Shown: positions 36,308-44,551 of the stretch, piece after piece
Numbering within the stretch: the first letter of the stretch is position 1
Layout: each line of letters begins with the position of its first letter
From: Wenyingzhuangia heitensis
GTDB taxonomy: Bacteria; Bacteroidota; Bacteroidia; Flavobacteriales; Flavobacteriaceae
Direction: 5' to 3'
NCBI RefSeq assembly: GCF_011762155.1
Contig: NZ_JAASQL010000003.1
Span: 248,001-312,000, forward strand
Length of the DNA stretch: 64,000 nt
The notes under the pieces: generated by a model
Databases searched by the model: none
Seen by the model: only the letters and a program-made list of their open reading frames with translations
What the model was told of the DNA's origin: nothing
Program-made: the position numbers and the translations under genes

Positions 36308-37429
36308 TTAATCGAATAAAATTACACCTTTTGCATTTTTACCTGCCAACATATCCTTGAAAGCCTGTTCTAAATCTTCAAATTTATAGGTAGTTGTTAC
36401 CATTTCATCTAACAACAAATCACCTTTTTGATATAGATTTAATAAAATAGGAAAATCTATTTGCGGTCTACACTTACCATATAAAGGATTGATATAAATT
36501 TTATCCCACTCAAATAATTGCATATCTATAGTAACCTCTTCTTCAATACCACTAACCTGTACAGCTGTTCCCGCATTTCTAATCATCGCTAAAGGAGCAG
36601 CTCCTAAAGCAGGGATTGCCGTACACTCAAAAGCATAATCTGCACCTCCATTCCCTGTAATTTCTTTTACTTGTGCCGTTGCGTTTTGTAAATTTTTATC
36701 ATTTCTATCAGCTTGAATGGTATGAGTAGCACCAAATTGTTTAGCCATTTCTAAACGAGTAGGATTGGTGTCTATTGCTATAATTTTAACGGCACCAGAA
36801 ATTCTAGCTCCTTGTATTACATTTAAACCAACACCCCCATTACCAATTACAGCTACGCTAGAACCTGGTTTAATTTGAGCAGTGTTTACCGCAGACCCAT
36901 AACCCGTCATCACTCCACAACCAATAATGGATGCCGAACTAAAAGGAATTTCTGTATTGTATTTTACCACAGCCTGCTCTTTCACAACAGTGTGTGTTGC
37001 TAAAGTTCCTATATTAAAAGATCTTTCTATTCCTTTTCCTTGATACAAGGTGCTTTCTAATCGTGCGTGACCTTTGGATACTTCACCATCAGGCAAATTA
37101 TCACCTGCAACTACAGGTGAATTATTTTCACAAATATGTTGATTTTGTTCTTGACATTGGAAACAAGTACCACAAGGAATAGCCCAGTTTAAAATAACTT
37201 TATCTCCTGGCTGTACAGATTTCACGTTTTCTCCAACAGCCTCAACCACTCCTGCACCTTCATGTCCTAAAATAATAGTTCGCCCCCATGTTAAAGAATC
37301 ATGGTCTGTATGACACAATCCTGCTGCCAAAATTTTAACCAAAACCTCATCTCCTATCGGATTTTTTACTTCAATTTCTTCTATAGAAAACTTTCCATCT
37401 CCTTTTGCTATGGCTGCTTTTGCTAACAT
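36308..37429 (-). CDS. Zinc-dependent alcohol dehydrogenase (class III-like)
   Basis: 373 residues, cytoplasmic MDR-superfamily dehydrogenase. Catalytic-zinc ligands are CHTDHD and GHEGAGVVE; the structural-zinc lobe CGTCFQCQEQNQHIC has the four Cys in the usual spacing; the Rossmann motif is GNGGVGLNVIQGA. Length and sequence resemble class III/S-(hydroxymethyl)thiol dehydrogenases as well as other primary-alcohol dehydrogenases. In marine Bacteroidota, oxidative demethylation of 6-O-methyl-galactose from porphyran yields formaldehyde, so an ADH-esterase pair at the end of an agaran locus fits a detoxification role; this is inference. Starts the two-gene unit. Confidence 0.82.
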   Translation of the reverse strand: MLAKAAIAKGDGKFSIEEIEVKNPIGDEVLVKILAAGLCHTDHDSLTWGRTIILGHEGAGVVEAVGENVKSVQPGDKVILNWAIPCGTCFQCQEQNQHICENNSPVVAGDNLPDGEVSKGHARLESTLYQGKGIERSFNIGTLATHTVVKEQAVVKYNTEIPFSSASIIGCGVMTGYGSAVNTAQIKPGSSVAVIGNGGVGLNVIQGARISGAVKIIAIDTNPTRLEMAKQFGATHTIQADRNDKNLQNATAQVKEITGNGGADYAFECTAIPALGAAPLAMIRNAGTAVQVSGIEEEVTIDMQLFEWDKIYINPLYGKCRPQIDFPILLNLYQKGDLLLDEMVTTTYKFEDLEQAFKDMLAGKNAKGVILFD

Positions 37430-37533
37430 GTTCTTTATTTTTTGGTGAAATTATCATTTATAAACCACCTTAAATTACACTTTATTAACAAATAATTATA
37501 CTTAACTATAAAAAGGAAGCTATAAAACACAAA

Positions 37534-37563
37534 AAAACCTTACTAAATTAATAGTAAGGTTTT
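37534..37563 (-). terminator. Rho-independent terminator of the tRNA cluster
   Basis: An 11-bp stem AAAACCTTACT/AGTAAGGTTTT with an 8-nt loop immediately after the tRNA-Arg 3' end on the minus strand. Confidence 0.8.
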
Positions 37564-37566
37564 AAG

Positions 37567-37640
37567 TGAGCCCTGAAGGATTCGAACCTTCGACCGCCTC
37601 CTTAGAAGGGAGGTGCTCTATCCAGCTGAGCTAAGGGCCC
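37567..37640 (-). tRNA. tRNA-Arg (anticodon TCT)
   Basis: On the minus strand the 5' end GGGCCCT pairs with AGGGCTC plus discriminator A. The anticodon stem CCTCC/GGAGG encloses CTTCTAA, giving anticodon TCT, and GGTTCGAATCC forms the T arm. CCA is not encoded. Last of three leftward tRNA genes. Confidence 0.95.
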
Positions 37641-37671
37641 GTAGTTTTTATGTTTCTACGAAAACATTTTG

Positions 37672-37746
37672 TCGGGGTGGCAGGATTCGAACCTGCGACC
37701 TCCTCGTCCCAAACGAGGCGCGATGACCGGGCTACGCTACACCCCG
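37672..37746 (-). tRNA. tRNA-Pro (anticodon TGG)
   Basis: CGGGGTG pairs with CACCCCG plus discriminator A. The anticodon stem CCTCG/CGAGG encloses TTTGGGA with anticodon TGG. The T arm is GGTTCGAATCC; CCA is not encoded. Confidence 0.95.
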
Positions 37747-37765
37747 AGTAGTCATCATTTTAAAG

Positions 37766-37849
37766 CGGAGAGACAGGGACTCGAACCCTGGCGACAGTTA
37801 CCCGTCGACAGTTTAGCAAACTGCTCCATTACCACTCTGGCACCTCTCC
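37766..37849 (-). tRNA. tRNA-Ser (anticodon GCT)
   Basis: GGAGAGG pairs with TCTCTCC (discriminator G). The anticodon arm is GCAGT/ACTGT with loop TTGCTAA (anticodon GCT). The long variable arm GACGGGTAACTGTC is typical of class II tRNAs. First of the three-gene cluster. Confidence 0.94.
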
Positions 37850-37930
37850 TTAAAGTATGAAACATACTTCGTTTAGCGAGTGCAAATATATAAGATTAGT
37901 TAAATGCTTGCAACCTTTTTTTATTTTTTT

Positions 37931-39991
37931 TTACTCTGGATACTCAATTCTTACATGATAGATGTTTTTAAGCTTTTTCTTAATCACTTTTTTAACACTT
38001 TCTATCTCCTTTAAAGTAATATTTGCATTTAAAAACTGTCCTTCTGATTTTTGTTTTTCAACAATACGTTCTATTAGGCTATCTATAGCTGTAGCAGTAG
38101 GTTCAGACAGACTTTTAGAGGCTGCTTCGGCTGCATCACACATCATTAAAATACATGTTTCTTTAGAAAATGGTATAGGTCCTGGATATCTAAAATCGTC
38201 TTGGTTTACTGTTTCTGGATTTTGCTCCATCTCTTTTTTATAAAAATAATATACCAAACTAGTTCCGTGGTGTGTTCTAATAAAATCAATAATTCTGTCT
38301 GGCAATCTATATTTTTTAGCCAATTCTATCCCTTCTATGGTGTGTCCTATAATAATTTTAGCACTGTCTTTAGGAGATAATTCGTTATGTGGGTTTACAC
38401 TTGTTGATTGATTTTCTGTAAAATAAAAAGGGTTTAATATTTTTCCTATATCATGATATAGTGCTCCTGTTCTTACCAACATTACATTGGCTTTAATTTC
38501 ATTCGCTGCAGCTTCGGCTAAATTAGCGACTTGCATGGAGTGCTGAAAAGTCCCTGGAGCTTTTTCGTTTAACTCTCTTAACAATAAACTATTGGTATTA
38601 GACAATTCTAACAAAGTGATATCGGACACCAAGCCAAATAATTTTTCGTACAACCAGATTAAGAACACAGACAAAAATGACAATACTCCATTTAAAGCAA
38701 ACAATACAAAATAACTGCTCTTTATTTGACTTATTCCACCCTCATGAATTATATAAAAAGCCAAATAAGTAAGCATATAAACCAAGGTTATTTTAATAAC
38801 CGAAATAAACAAGTTTCCTCTTTTATGAATATCAGACACCGTTAAAATAGTTACAAAACCTGCAATAGTTTGTAAATAGATATACTCAAAACTATTGGGA
38901 ACTACAAAACCAAGCATTATTACCATCAATAAATAAGAAAACATAGCTACACGAGCATCAAAAAAAGCTTTCATAACTATAGGCAAAATACACACAGGTA
39001 CTACATATAAATATTCTGTTTGTTGTTTTATCATTAGTGTTTCTAAAAACACCATTAACAATACGTTTAAAAAGATAAAGGTTACTTGTGTATTGTTTTC
39101 ATAAATTTCTTTTCTATCTAAATACAAAAACAACATTAACATTCCCATAGCTAAAGAAACTAGAATAATGTAACCTGTAAGAATCCATCTATAATTCTTT
39201 TTTGTCCATATTTGAGACTTGTATTCTTCTTTTAAGGAATTTAAAACTTCTAACTTTTTTCCTTCCACAATATCTCCCCTAGCTATAATTAACTCTTTGG
39301 TAGATACTTTTCCTTTGGTATAAGATATTGATGAAAGTAATTCTTTTAAGTCTTTATTGGTATACACCTCATCAAAAAATACGTTGGGTACTAAAACTTC
39401 TGACAATATATTTGTAATAATACTTTTGTATGTATAGTCTACCTGATCTTTTAGTGTAGTGTTAATTAAAGGCAATATTTCATCTGGAGTAATCATTTGA
39501 CCAAAAACCATTTTACTAACCTCTTGTTGTTTTCTAATAAAAACCATTTTATCAGAAGCCCCCCCTTTTTTTATACTTGTATCTACAAAACCTTTGTTAT
39601 AAATAAAACTAATTAAATCTATAGCAGTTGCTTTGTAAATTTGAGTATTAAAATTATTAACAAGTCCTTTGTCCTGAATAGATTCATCGTAAAAACTTTT
39701 AAACTTCTTTTTTACATCTAATTCTATATTTTCTTTGTACTCGTAATATACAGTAGATTCGTTAGTCAGCTCCTCTTTTTCCTTTGAAATCTCTTCATCA
39801 GTTTTCTGAATTGCAAAATCAAAAGGAGCTAATAAATTTTCATATTGCCAGGGTTTTCCTTTTTGAAATTCATACTTAAACTTCCCTCCTTTTGGAAAAA
39901 AATAAACAATAGAAAAAACCACTATTACAAACAAAAAGATCTTGTAAATAATGGATTGATTTTGATAGATACGATTAATGATATTTTTCAT
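37931..39991 (-). CDS. pgpH: 7TM-HD phosphohydrolase (PgpH-type c-di-AMP phosphodiesterase)
   Basis: 686 residues. One N-terminal membrane helix is followed by an extracytoplasmic 7TMR-HDED region (about 45-270), a cluster of about seven membrane helices (about 270-470) and a cytoplasmic HD domain (about 480-670). HD-site residues are FQHSMQVANL, YHDIGKI, IIGHTIEG and RTHHGTS. Homologues in Firmicutes hydrolyse c-di-AMP to pApA; the family is widespread in Bacteroidota as a core gene. Transcribed away from the thiolase gene. The last bases overlap nothing, and the tRNA-Ser gene starts about 80 bp further on. Confidence 0.88.
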   Translation of the reverse strand: MKNIINRIYQNQSIIYKIFLFVIVVFSIVYFFPKGGKFKYEFQKGKPWQYENLLAPFDFAIQKTDEEISKEKEELTNESTVYYEYKENIELDVKKKFKSFYDESIQDKGLVNNFNTQIYKATAIDLISFIYNKGFVDTSIKKGGASDKMVFIRKQQEVSKMVFGQMITPDEILPLINTTLKDQVDYTYKSIITNILSEVLVPNVFFDEVYTNKDLKELLSSISYTKGKVSTKELIIARGDIVEGKKLEVLNSLKEEYKSQIWTKKNYRWILTGYIILVSLAMGMLMLFLYLDRKEIYENNTQVTFIFLNVLLMVFLETLMIKQQTEYLYVVPVCILPIVMKAFFDARVAMFSYLLMVIMLGFVVPNSFEYIYLQTIAGFVTILTVSDIHKRGNLFISVIKITLVYMLTYLAFYIIHEGGISQIKSSYFVLFALNGVLSFLSVFLIWLYEKLFGLVSDITLLELSNTNSLLLRELNEKAPGTFQHSMQVANLAEAAANEIKANVMLVRTGALYHDIGKILNPFYFTENQSTSVNPHNELSPKDSAKIIIGHTIEGIELAKKYRLPDRIIDFIRTHHGTSLVYYFYKKEMEQNPETVNQDDFRYPGPIPFSKETCILMMCDAAEAASKSLSEPTATAIDSLIERIVEKQKSEGQFLNANITLKEIESVKKVIKKKLKNIYHVRIEYPE

Positions 39992-40065
39992 TAAGTGATT
40001 TTGATATTACTCAAAAATAAACAATTAATTTTTGTAAATTAATATACTATTAATCTGTTTCTATT

Positions 40066-41247
40066 ATGTCTGAAAAAATTGTAATTGTTGCTGCTAAAAG
40101 AACTCCAATTGGTAGTTTTACTGGAAGTTTATCTACCATAACAGCTCCTAAGTTAGGTGCTATTGTTATAAAAGGAATTATTGATGAACTAAAAATTCCA
40201 TCAAACTTAATAGAAGAAGTGTACCTAGGAAACGTTTTACAAGCTGGCCTAGGACAAGCTCCTGCTAAACAAGCTGCAATTTATGCAGGATTAAAGAATA
40301 CCGTTCCTTGTACCACGGTTAACAAGGTTTGTGCATCGGGTATGAAAGCCATTTCTATGGGAGTGCAAGCCATTAAAGCCGGAGACAGAAAAATTGTTTT
40401 GGCGGGAGGAATGGAAAACATGTCTTTAGTTCCTCATTATAGCTATGAAAGAACTGGACAAAAATTAGGCAACAAAACTTTAGAAGATGGCCTATTAAAA
40501 GATGGTTTGATAAATGTTTACGATGAACAACACATGGGAGTTTGTGGTGATTTATGTGCCAAGACTCACAAAATCTCTAGAGAAGAACAAGACACATTTG
40601 CCATTCAATCTTATCAAAAATCTATACAAGCACACAATGAGGGGAAATTTAAAAACGAAATTATTCCCGTTACATATTTCGATAAAAGAAAAAACAAAAT
40701 TGTAATAGATAAAGACGAAGAGTTTTTAAACTTTAAACCTGAAAAATTTCCCTTACTAAGACCTGCTTTTTCTATAGACGGAACCGTAACTGCAGCCAAC
40801 GCATCTACTCTAAATGATGGAGCTGCAGCGCTACTAATAATGACTGAGGAAAAGGCAAAACTACTAAACCTTCAACCTTTGGCAGAAATTATAGCTTACG
40901 AAGATACAGCCACAGAGCCTGAGTTATTTACTACCGCTCCTGCTATAGTAATTCCTAAAGTTTTACAAAAAGCGAATTTAAAATTAGACACTATAGATTG
41001 TTTTGAACTAAACGAAGCTTTTTCTGTAGTAGGTATTGCCAATGCCTCTATTTTAAAAATCCCTATGCATAAAATAAATAAAAATGGAGGAGCAGTATCA
41101 CTTGGTCATCCTCTTGGTTGCTCAGGTGCAAGAATTGTTGTTTCTTTGATAAACGTTTTAAAACAACAGCAAGCCACCTATGGACTTGCAGCTATTTGTA
41201 ACGGTGGTGGTGGAGCTACTGCCATGATTATTAAAAACATTTTATAG
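40066..41247 (+). CDS. Acetyl-CoA C-acetyltransferase (thiolase)
   Basis: 393 residues, the usual length for degradative/biosynthetic thiolases. The nucleophile is Cys89 (NKVCASGMKAI); the second active-site motifs GHPLGCSGAR and AAICNGGGGATAM are complete. It interconverts two acetyl-CoA with acetoacetyl-CoA. Together with the CoA-transferase subunits 1.1 kb downstream on the opposite strand, it forms a ketone-body/short-chain 3-oxoacid pathway. Starts a three-gene rightward unit with the NlpC/P60 protein and the SMR exporter. Confidence 0.93.
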   Translation: MSEKIVIVAAKRTPIGSFTGSLSTITAPKLGAIVIKGIIDELKIPSNLIEEVYLGNVLQAGLGQAPAKQAAIYAGLKNTVPCTTVNKVCASGMKAISMGVQAIKAGDRKIVLAGGMENMSLVPHYSYERTGQKLGNKTLEDGLLKDGLINVYDEQHMGVCGDLCAKTHKISREEQDTFAIQSYQKSIQAHNEGKFKNEIIPVTYFDKRKNKIVIDKDEEFLNFKPEKFPLLRPAFSIDGTVTAANASTLNDGAAALLIMTEEKAKLLNLQPLAEIIAYEDTATEPELFTTAPAIVIPKVLQKANLKLDTIDCFELNEAFSVVGIANASILKIPMHKINKNGGAVSLGHPLGCSGARIVVSLINVLKQQQATYGLAAICNGGGGATAMIIKNIL

Positions 41248-41263
41248 TCTAGTATATTTATAA

Positions 41264-42034
41264 ATGGAGTACGGTATTTGTAACCTTAGTATTGTTCCTT
41301 TAAGATTAGAACCCTCAGATGTTTCAGAGATGGTCTCTCAAGTATTACTAGGCGAACATTTTAAAGTCTTAGAAATTAGAAATAAATGGAGTAAAATTCG
41401 TTTGTCTTTTGATAGTTATGAAGGATGGATAGATAACAAACAGTTTTTATTAATTCCTGAAGAAGACTACAAAACACTAGATCAATTACCTTTATTTTTA
41501 TCGAATGATTTGATCAATTTTGCTGAAGATCAAAAACAATTACTTACCCATGTACTTATTGGTTCTAATTTACCCTTGTACAAACAGAATACCTTTAGCA
41601 TTGGCGACAATAAATTTTCTATTGAAGGAACTATTTTTACAGGCAAACAAGCCAAAGAAAATATAGTAACTACTACTTTGCAATTTTTAAACACTCCTTA
41701 TTTATGGGGAGGGAAATCTCCTTTAGGAATTGATTGTTCTGGACTAAGCCAACTAGTATACAAACTAAACGGATACGCTTTAAAAAGAGATGCCAAAGAC
41801 CAAGCTACTCAAGGTGAGGTTTTAAGTTTTATAGAAGAAAGTGAACCTGGAGATTTGGCTTTTTTTGACAATGAAGAAGGTAACATTATTCACGTAGGAA
41901 TTATGATGGCCGACAACTATATTATTCACGCTCACGGAAAAGTAAGAATTGATAGACTAGACCATTTAGGTATTTACAATGTAGACACCAAAAGACATAC
42001 ACATAAACTTAGAGTGATTAAAAAAATCATCTAA
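41264..42034 (+). CDS. NlpC/P60 peptidoglycan endopeptidase with SH3-like domain
   Basis: 256 residues without an obvious signal peptide. An N-terminal bacterial SH3-like domain (about 5-70; SEMVSQVLLGEHFKVL, WSKIRLSFDSYEGWI) is followed by an NlpC/P60 domain (about 125-256). The catalytic Cys lies in GIDCSGLSQLVYK and the His in HVGIMMADNYIIHA. Such enzymes cleave D-Glu-meso-DAP bonds in murein peptides, often in recycling when cytoplasmic. The start is 17 bp after the thiolase stop. Confidence 0.88.
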   Translation: MEYGICNLSIVPLRLEPSDVSEMVSQVLLGEHFKVLEIRNKWSKIRLSFDSYEGWIDNKQFLLIPEEDYKTLDQLPLFLSNDLINFAEDQKQLLTHVLIGSNLPLYKQNTFSIGDNKFSIEGTIFTGKQAKENIVTTTLQFLNTPYLWGGKSPLGIDCSGLSQLVYKLNGYALKRDAKDQATQGEVLSFIEESEPGDLAFFDNEEGNIIHVGIMMADNYIIHAHGKVRIDRLDHLGIYNVDTKRHTHKLRVIKKII

Positions 42035-42053
42035 AAACCTCTAAAACTTAAAT

Positions 42054-42380
42054 ATGAATTGGCTCTTAATTATTATTGCTGGTTTGTTTGAAGTCGCTTT
42101 TGCAACCTGCCTAAACAAAGCCAAAACTGCTTCTGGGAACGATATTTACCTTTGGTATTTAGGATTTTTAATTTGCCTAAGTATTAGTATGATTTTACTA
42201 ATTAAAGCTACACAAAACTTACCCATAGGAACTGCTTATGCAGTATGGACTGGTATTGGTGCTGTTGGAACTGTATGCGTAGGAATATTTGTTTTTAACG
42301 AGCCTGTAACTTTTTGGAGAGTCTTTTTTATAGTTACACTTATTGGTTCTATTATCGGTTTAAAGTTTGTAACTCATTAA
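42054..42380 (+). CDS. sugE: SMR family exporter, Gdx/SugE type (guanidinium)
   Basis: 108 residues with four membrane helices. AGLFEV with the membrane Glu in helix 1, LPIGTAYAVWTGIGAVG in helix 3 and the C-terminal IIGLK..TH match the SugE/Gdx branch rather than EmrE. Characterised Gdx proteins export guanidinium. The Trp usually three residues after the Glu is replaced by Phe here. It is 19 bp after the NlpC/P60 gene, and the urea locus lies 4 kb away, though a shared role is speculative. Confidence 0.88.
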   Translation: MNWLLIIIAGLFEVAFATCLNKAKTASGNDIYLWYLGFLICLSISMILLIKATQNLPIGTAYAVWTGIGAVGTVCVGIFVFNEPVTFWRVFFIVTLIGSIIGLKFVTH

Positions 42381-42387
42381 AAGTTTA

Positions 42388-43041
42388 CTAAAACTCCATC
42401 TCTTTACAAGTTGAAGACACTACCAAATCTCCTTCTGTTACACTTTTAACATATTCTATACCAATATTAGGAGCAGTCTCTTGCAACACAAACTGATTGT
42501 TTTCTACAGTTAGTAAACCTAAATTGGTTACAATTGTTTTTACACAACCCACACCTGTTAACGGCAAACTACATTGCTTTAATAATTTAGATGCTCCTAC
42601 TCTGTTGGTATGCATCATGGCTACAATAATATTTTCGGCACTAGCAACTAAATCCATAGCACCTCCCATTCCTTTTACCATTTTACCCGGAATTTTCCAA
42701 TTGGCAATATCTCCGTACTGAGAAACTTCCATGGCTCCCAAAACGGTTAAATCTATATGTTGTCCTCTAATCATTCCAAAACTTAATTCAGAATCAAAAA
42801 AAGAAGCACCAGGTAAAGTTGTTATGGTTTGTTTTCCTGCATTGATTAAATCTGCATCTACTTGTTCTCTAGTCGGGAAAGCTCCCATTCCCAAAACCCC
42901 ATTTTCACTTTGGAACTCCACATTAATTCCGCTAGGAACGTAATTTGCCACCAAAGTCGGAATTCCAATTCCCAAGTTTACATAAAAACTATCTTGCAGC
43001 TCTTTAGATATTCTTTGCGCTATTTGTTCTTTGGTCAACAT
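42388..43041 (-). CDS. scoB: 3-oxoacid CoA-transferase, subunit B
   Basis: 217 residues, the length of the beta subunit. The catalytic Glu is Glu46 in FQSENGVLGMG. NLGIGIPTL and GGAMDLV are also family signatures. It transfers CoA from succinyl-CoA to acetoacetate (or the reverse). It follows subunit A after 2 bp and converges on the SMR gene, with only 7 bp between stop codons and no visible terminator. Confidence 0.93.
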   Translation of the reverse strand: MLTKEQIAQRISKELQDSFYVNLGIGIPTLVANYVPSGINVEFQSENGVLGMGAFPTREQVDADLINAGKQTITTLPGASFFDSELSFGMIRGQHIDLTVLGAMEVSQYGDIANWKIPGKMVKGMGGAMDLVASAENIIVAMMHTNRVGASKLLKQCSLPLTGVGCVKTIVTNLGLLTVENNQFVLQETAPNIGIEYVKSVTEGDLVVSSTCKEMEF

Positions 43042-43043
43042 AC

Positions 43044-43739
43044 TTATTCAGATAAAGTTAATTTCTCAATTCTTTTCTCATATTTTTCTCCTTGAAAAAT
43101 ACGTTGTACAAAAACTCCAGGTACGTGAATTTCATTAGGATTTAATTCTCCAACAGGAACTAATTCTTCTACCTCAACTACATTTATTTTTGCCGCTCCA
43201 CACATTACCTGATTAAAATTACGTGCCGTTCCTTTAAATATAAGATTTCCTGCTTCGTCTCCTTTCCAAGCTTTTATTAAGGCAAAATCAGCTTTTACAG
43301 CATATTCTAACAAATATTGTTTTCCATTAAACTCTCTTACCTCTTTTTCTTCGGCCACTTCTGTTCCCACTCCTGCAGGAGTAAAAAATGCAGGAATCCC
43401 CATTTTTGAAGATCGGCAACGTTCTGCCAAAGTTCCTTGCGGAATCAATTCTACTTCAATTTCACCACTTAACATCTGCCTCTCAAATTCATGATTTTCT
43501 CCTACATAAGACGATACCATTTTTTTAATTTGATGTTTTTGTAATAACAAACCCAATCCAAAATCATCAACTCCTGCATTGTTAGACACACAAGTCAATT
43601 CTTTTATATGTAGTTGTACCAATTCTGCAATTGCATTTTCTGGAATACCACACAAACCAAAACCTCCTACCAATAAGGTCATGCCATTAGCAATACCGGT
43701 TAAAGCTTCTTTTACAGAATTTACTTTTTTAGAAATCAT
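43044..43739 (-). CDS. scoA: 3-oxoacid CoA-transferase, subunit A
   Basis: 231 residues with the CoA-transferase I alpha signatures: [12 protein letters not shown] near the N-terminus, [12 protein letters not shown], and [13 protein letters not shown]. Subunits A and B together form the active succinyl-CoA:3-ketoacid CoA-transferase. The subunits are nearly adjacent, and the thiolase encoded close by would supply or use the acetoacetyl-CoA. Starts the two-gene unit. Confidence 0.93.
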   Translation of the reverse strand: MISKKVNSVKEALTGIANGMTLLVGGFGLCGIPENAIAELVQLHIKELTCVSNNAGVDDFGLGLLLQKHQIKKMVSSYVGENHEFERQMLSGEIEVELIPQGTLAERCRSSKMGIPAFFTPAGVGTEVAEEKEVREFNGKQYLLEYAVKADFALIKAWKGDEAGNLIFKGTARNFNQVMCGAAKINVVEVEELVPVGELNPNEIHVPGVFVQRIFQGEKYEKRIEKLTLSE

Positions 43740-43808
43740 ATCTTTTAAAATTGGATGTACTTAAATATAAGAAATATTAAGGATTCTATTTTAGTCTTTC
43801 CCACAAAA

Positions 43809-43840
43809 AAAGGGCTGTTATGTATAAACAACAGCCCTTT
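43809..43840 (-). terminator. Rho-independent terminator of the two-component operon
   Basis: An 11-bp stem AAAGGGCTGTT/AACAGCCCTTT with a 10-nt loop and flanking A- and T-runs, 18 bp past the response-regulator stop on the minus strand. Confidence 0.85.
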
Positions 43841-43858
43841 AAACAAAAAATATTTTCT

Positions 43859-44536
43859 TTAAGATTCTTTTACTTCAATTAAATGTTCTGATTTTGCGAC
43901 CAACACAGCTTGCTCTATGTTTTTAACTCTTAATTTTCTCATAATATTTAAACGATGAGATTCTATAGTCCTTATACTTAAATTAAACTCTTCTGATAAA
44001 TCTTTATTGCTTAATCCTTTTGCAATTTGCTCTAAAATCTGGGTTTCTCTTTTAGACAATCTAAAGCCTTTTTCTACCTCAACAGAATTAGAAATAGTTT
44101 CTCCATTAGGTTGTTTTCTAAAACTATTAATGATGATATTACTTGTGTCTCCAGAAAAGTAAAGTTTGCCTTCTGATACTTTTCGAATCGCTTTTAAAAA
44201 ATCTTTATTAGATTCATCTTTTAAAATATAACCGTGTGCTCCCATATTTACAGCCTTTAAAATATAATCATCTCTATCATATAAAGACAGAAACAATATT
44301 TTAACATTGCTACTTTTACGAAATAATTCCTGAGAAGCATCTAATCCGCTGTATTGTGGCATAGAAATATCCATCAACACAATATCCGGTTGAAACTGAT
44401 CGTATTTTACAATTGCCTCATAACCATTACTAGCTTGCGCAACTACTTCCATATCATTTTCACTATCTATCAACTGTTTTACACCATGACGAAAAATTTC
44501 ATGATCATCAACTAACATGATTTTTTTTACTTTCAT
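43859..44536 (-). CDS. NarL/FixJ-type response regulator
   Basis: 225 residues: receiver domain (1-125) with phosphoacceptor Asp56 (IVLMDISMP) and the acidic pair Asp10-Asp11, then a LuxR-type helix-turn-helix (about 155-215; LSKRETQILEQIAKGLSNKD). Partner of the sensor kinase 15 bp upstream in the same unit. NarL-type regulators bind TAC-containing inverted repeats; the palindromes at the ends of the urea locus are candidate targets, which is inference. Confidence 0.93.
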   Translation of the reverse strand: MKVKKIMLVDDHEIFRHGVKQLIDSENDMEVVAQASNGYEAIVKYDQFQPDIVLMDISMPQYSGLDASQELFRKSSNVKILFLSLYDRDDYILKAVNMGAHGYILKDESNKDFLKAIRKVSEGKLYFSGDTSNIIINSFRKQPNGETISNSVEVEKGFRLSKRETQILEQIAKGLSNKDLSEEFNLSIRTIESHRLNIMRKLRVKNIEQAVLVAKSEHLIEVKES

Positions 44537-44551
44537 AAAATTTACTTTTTC

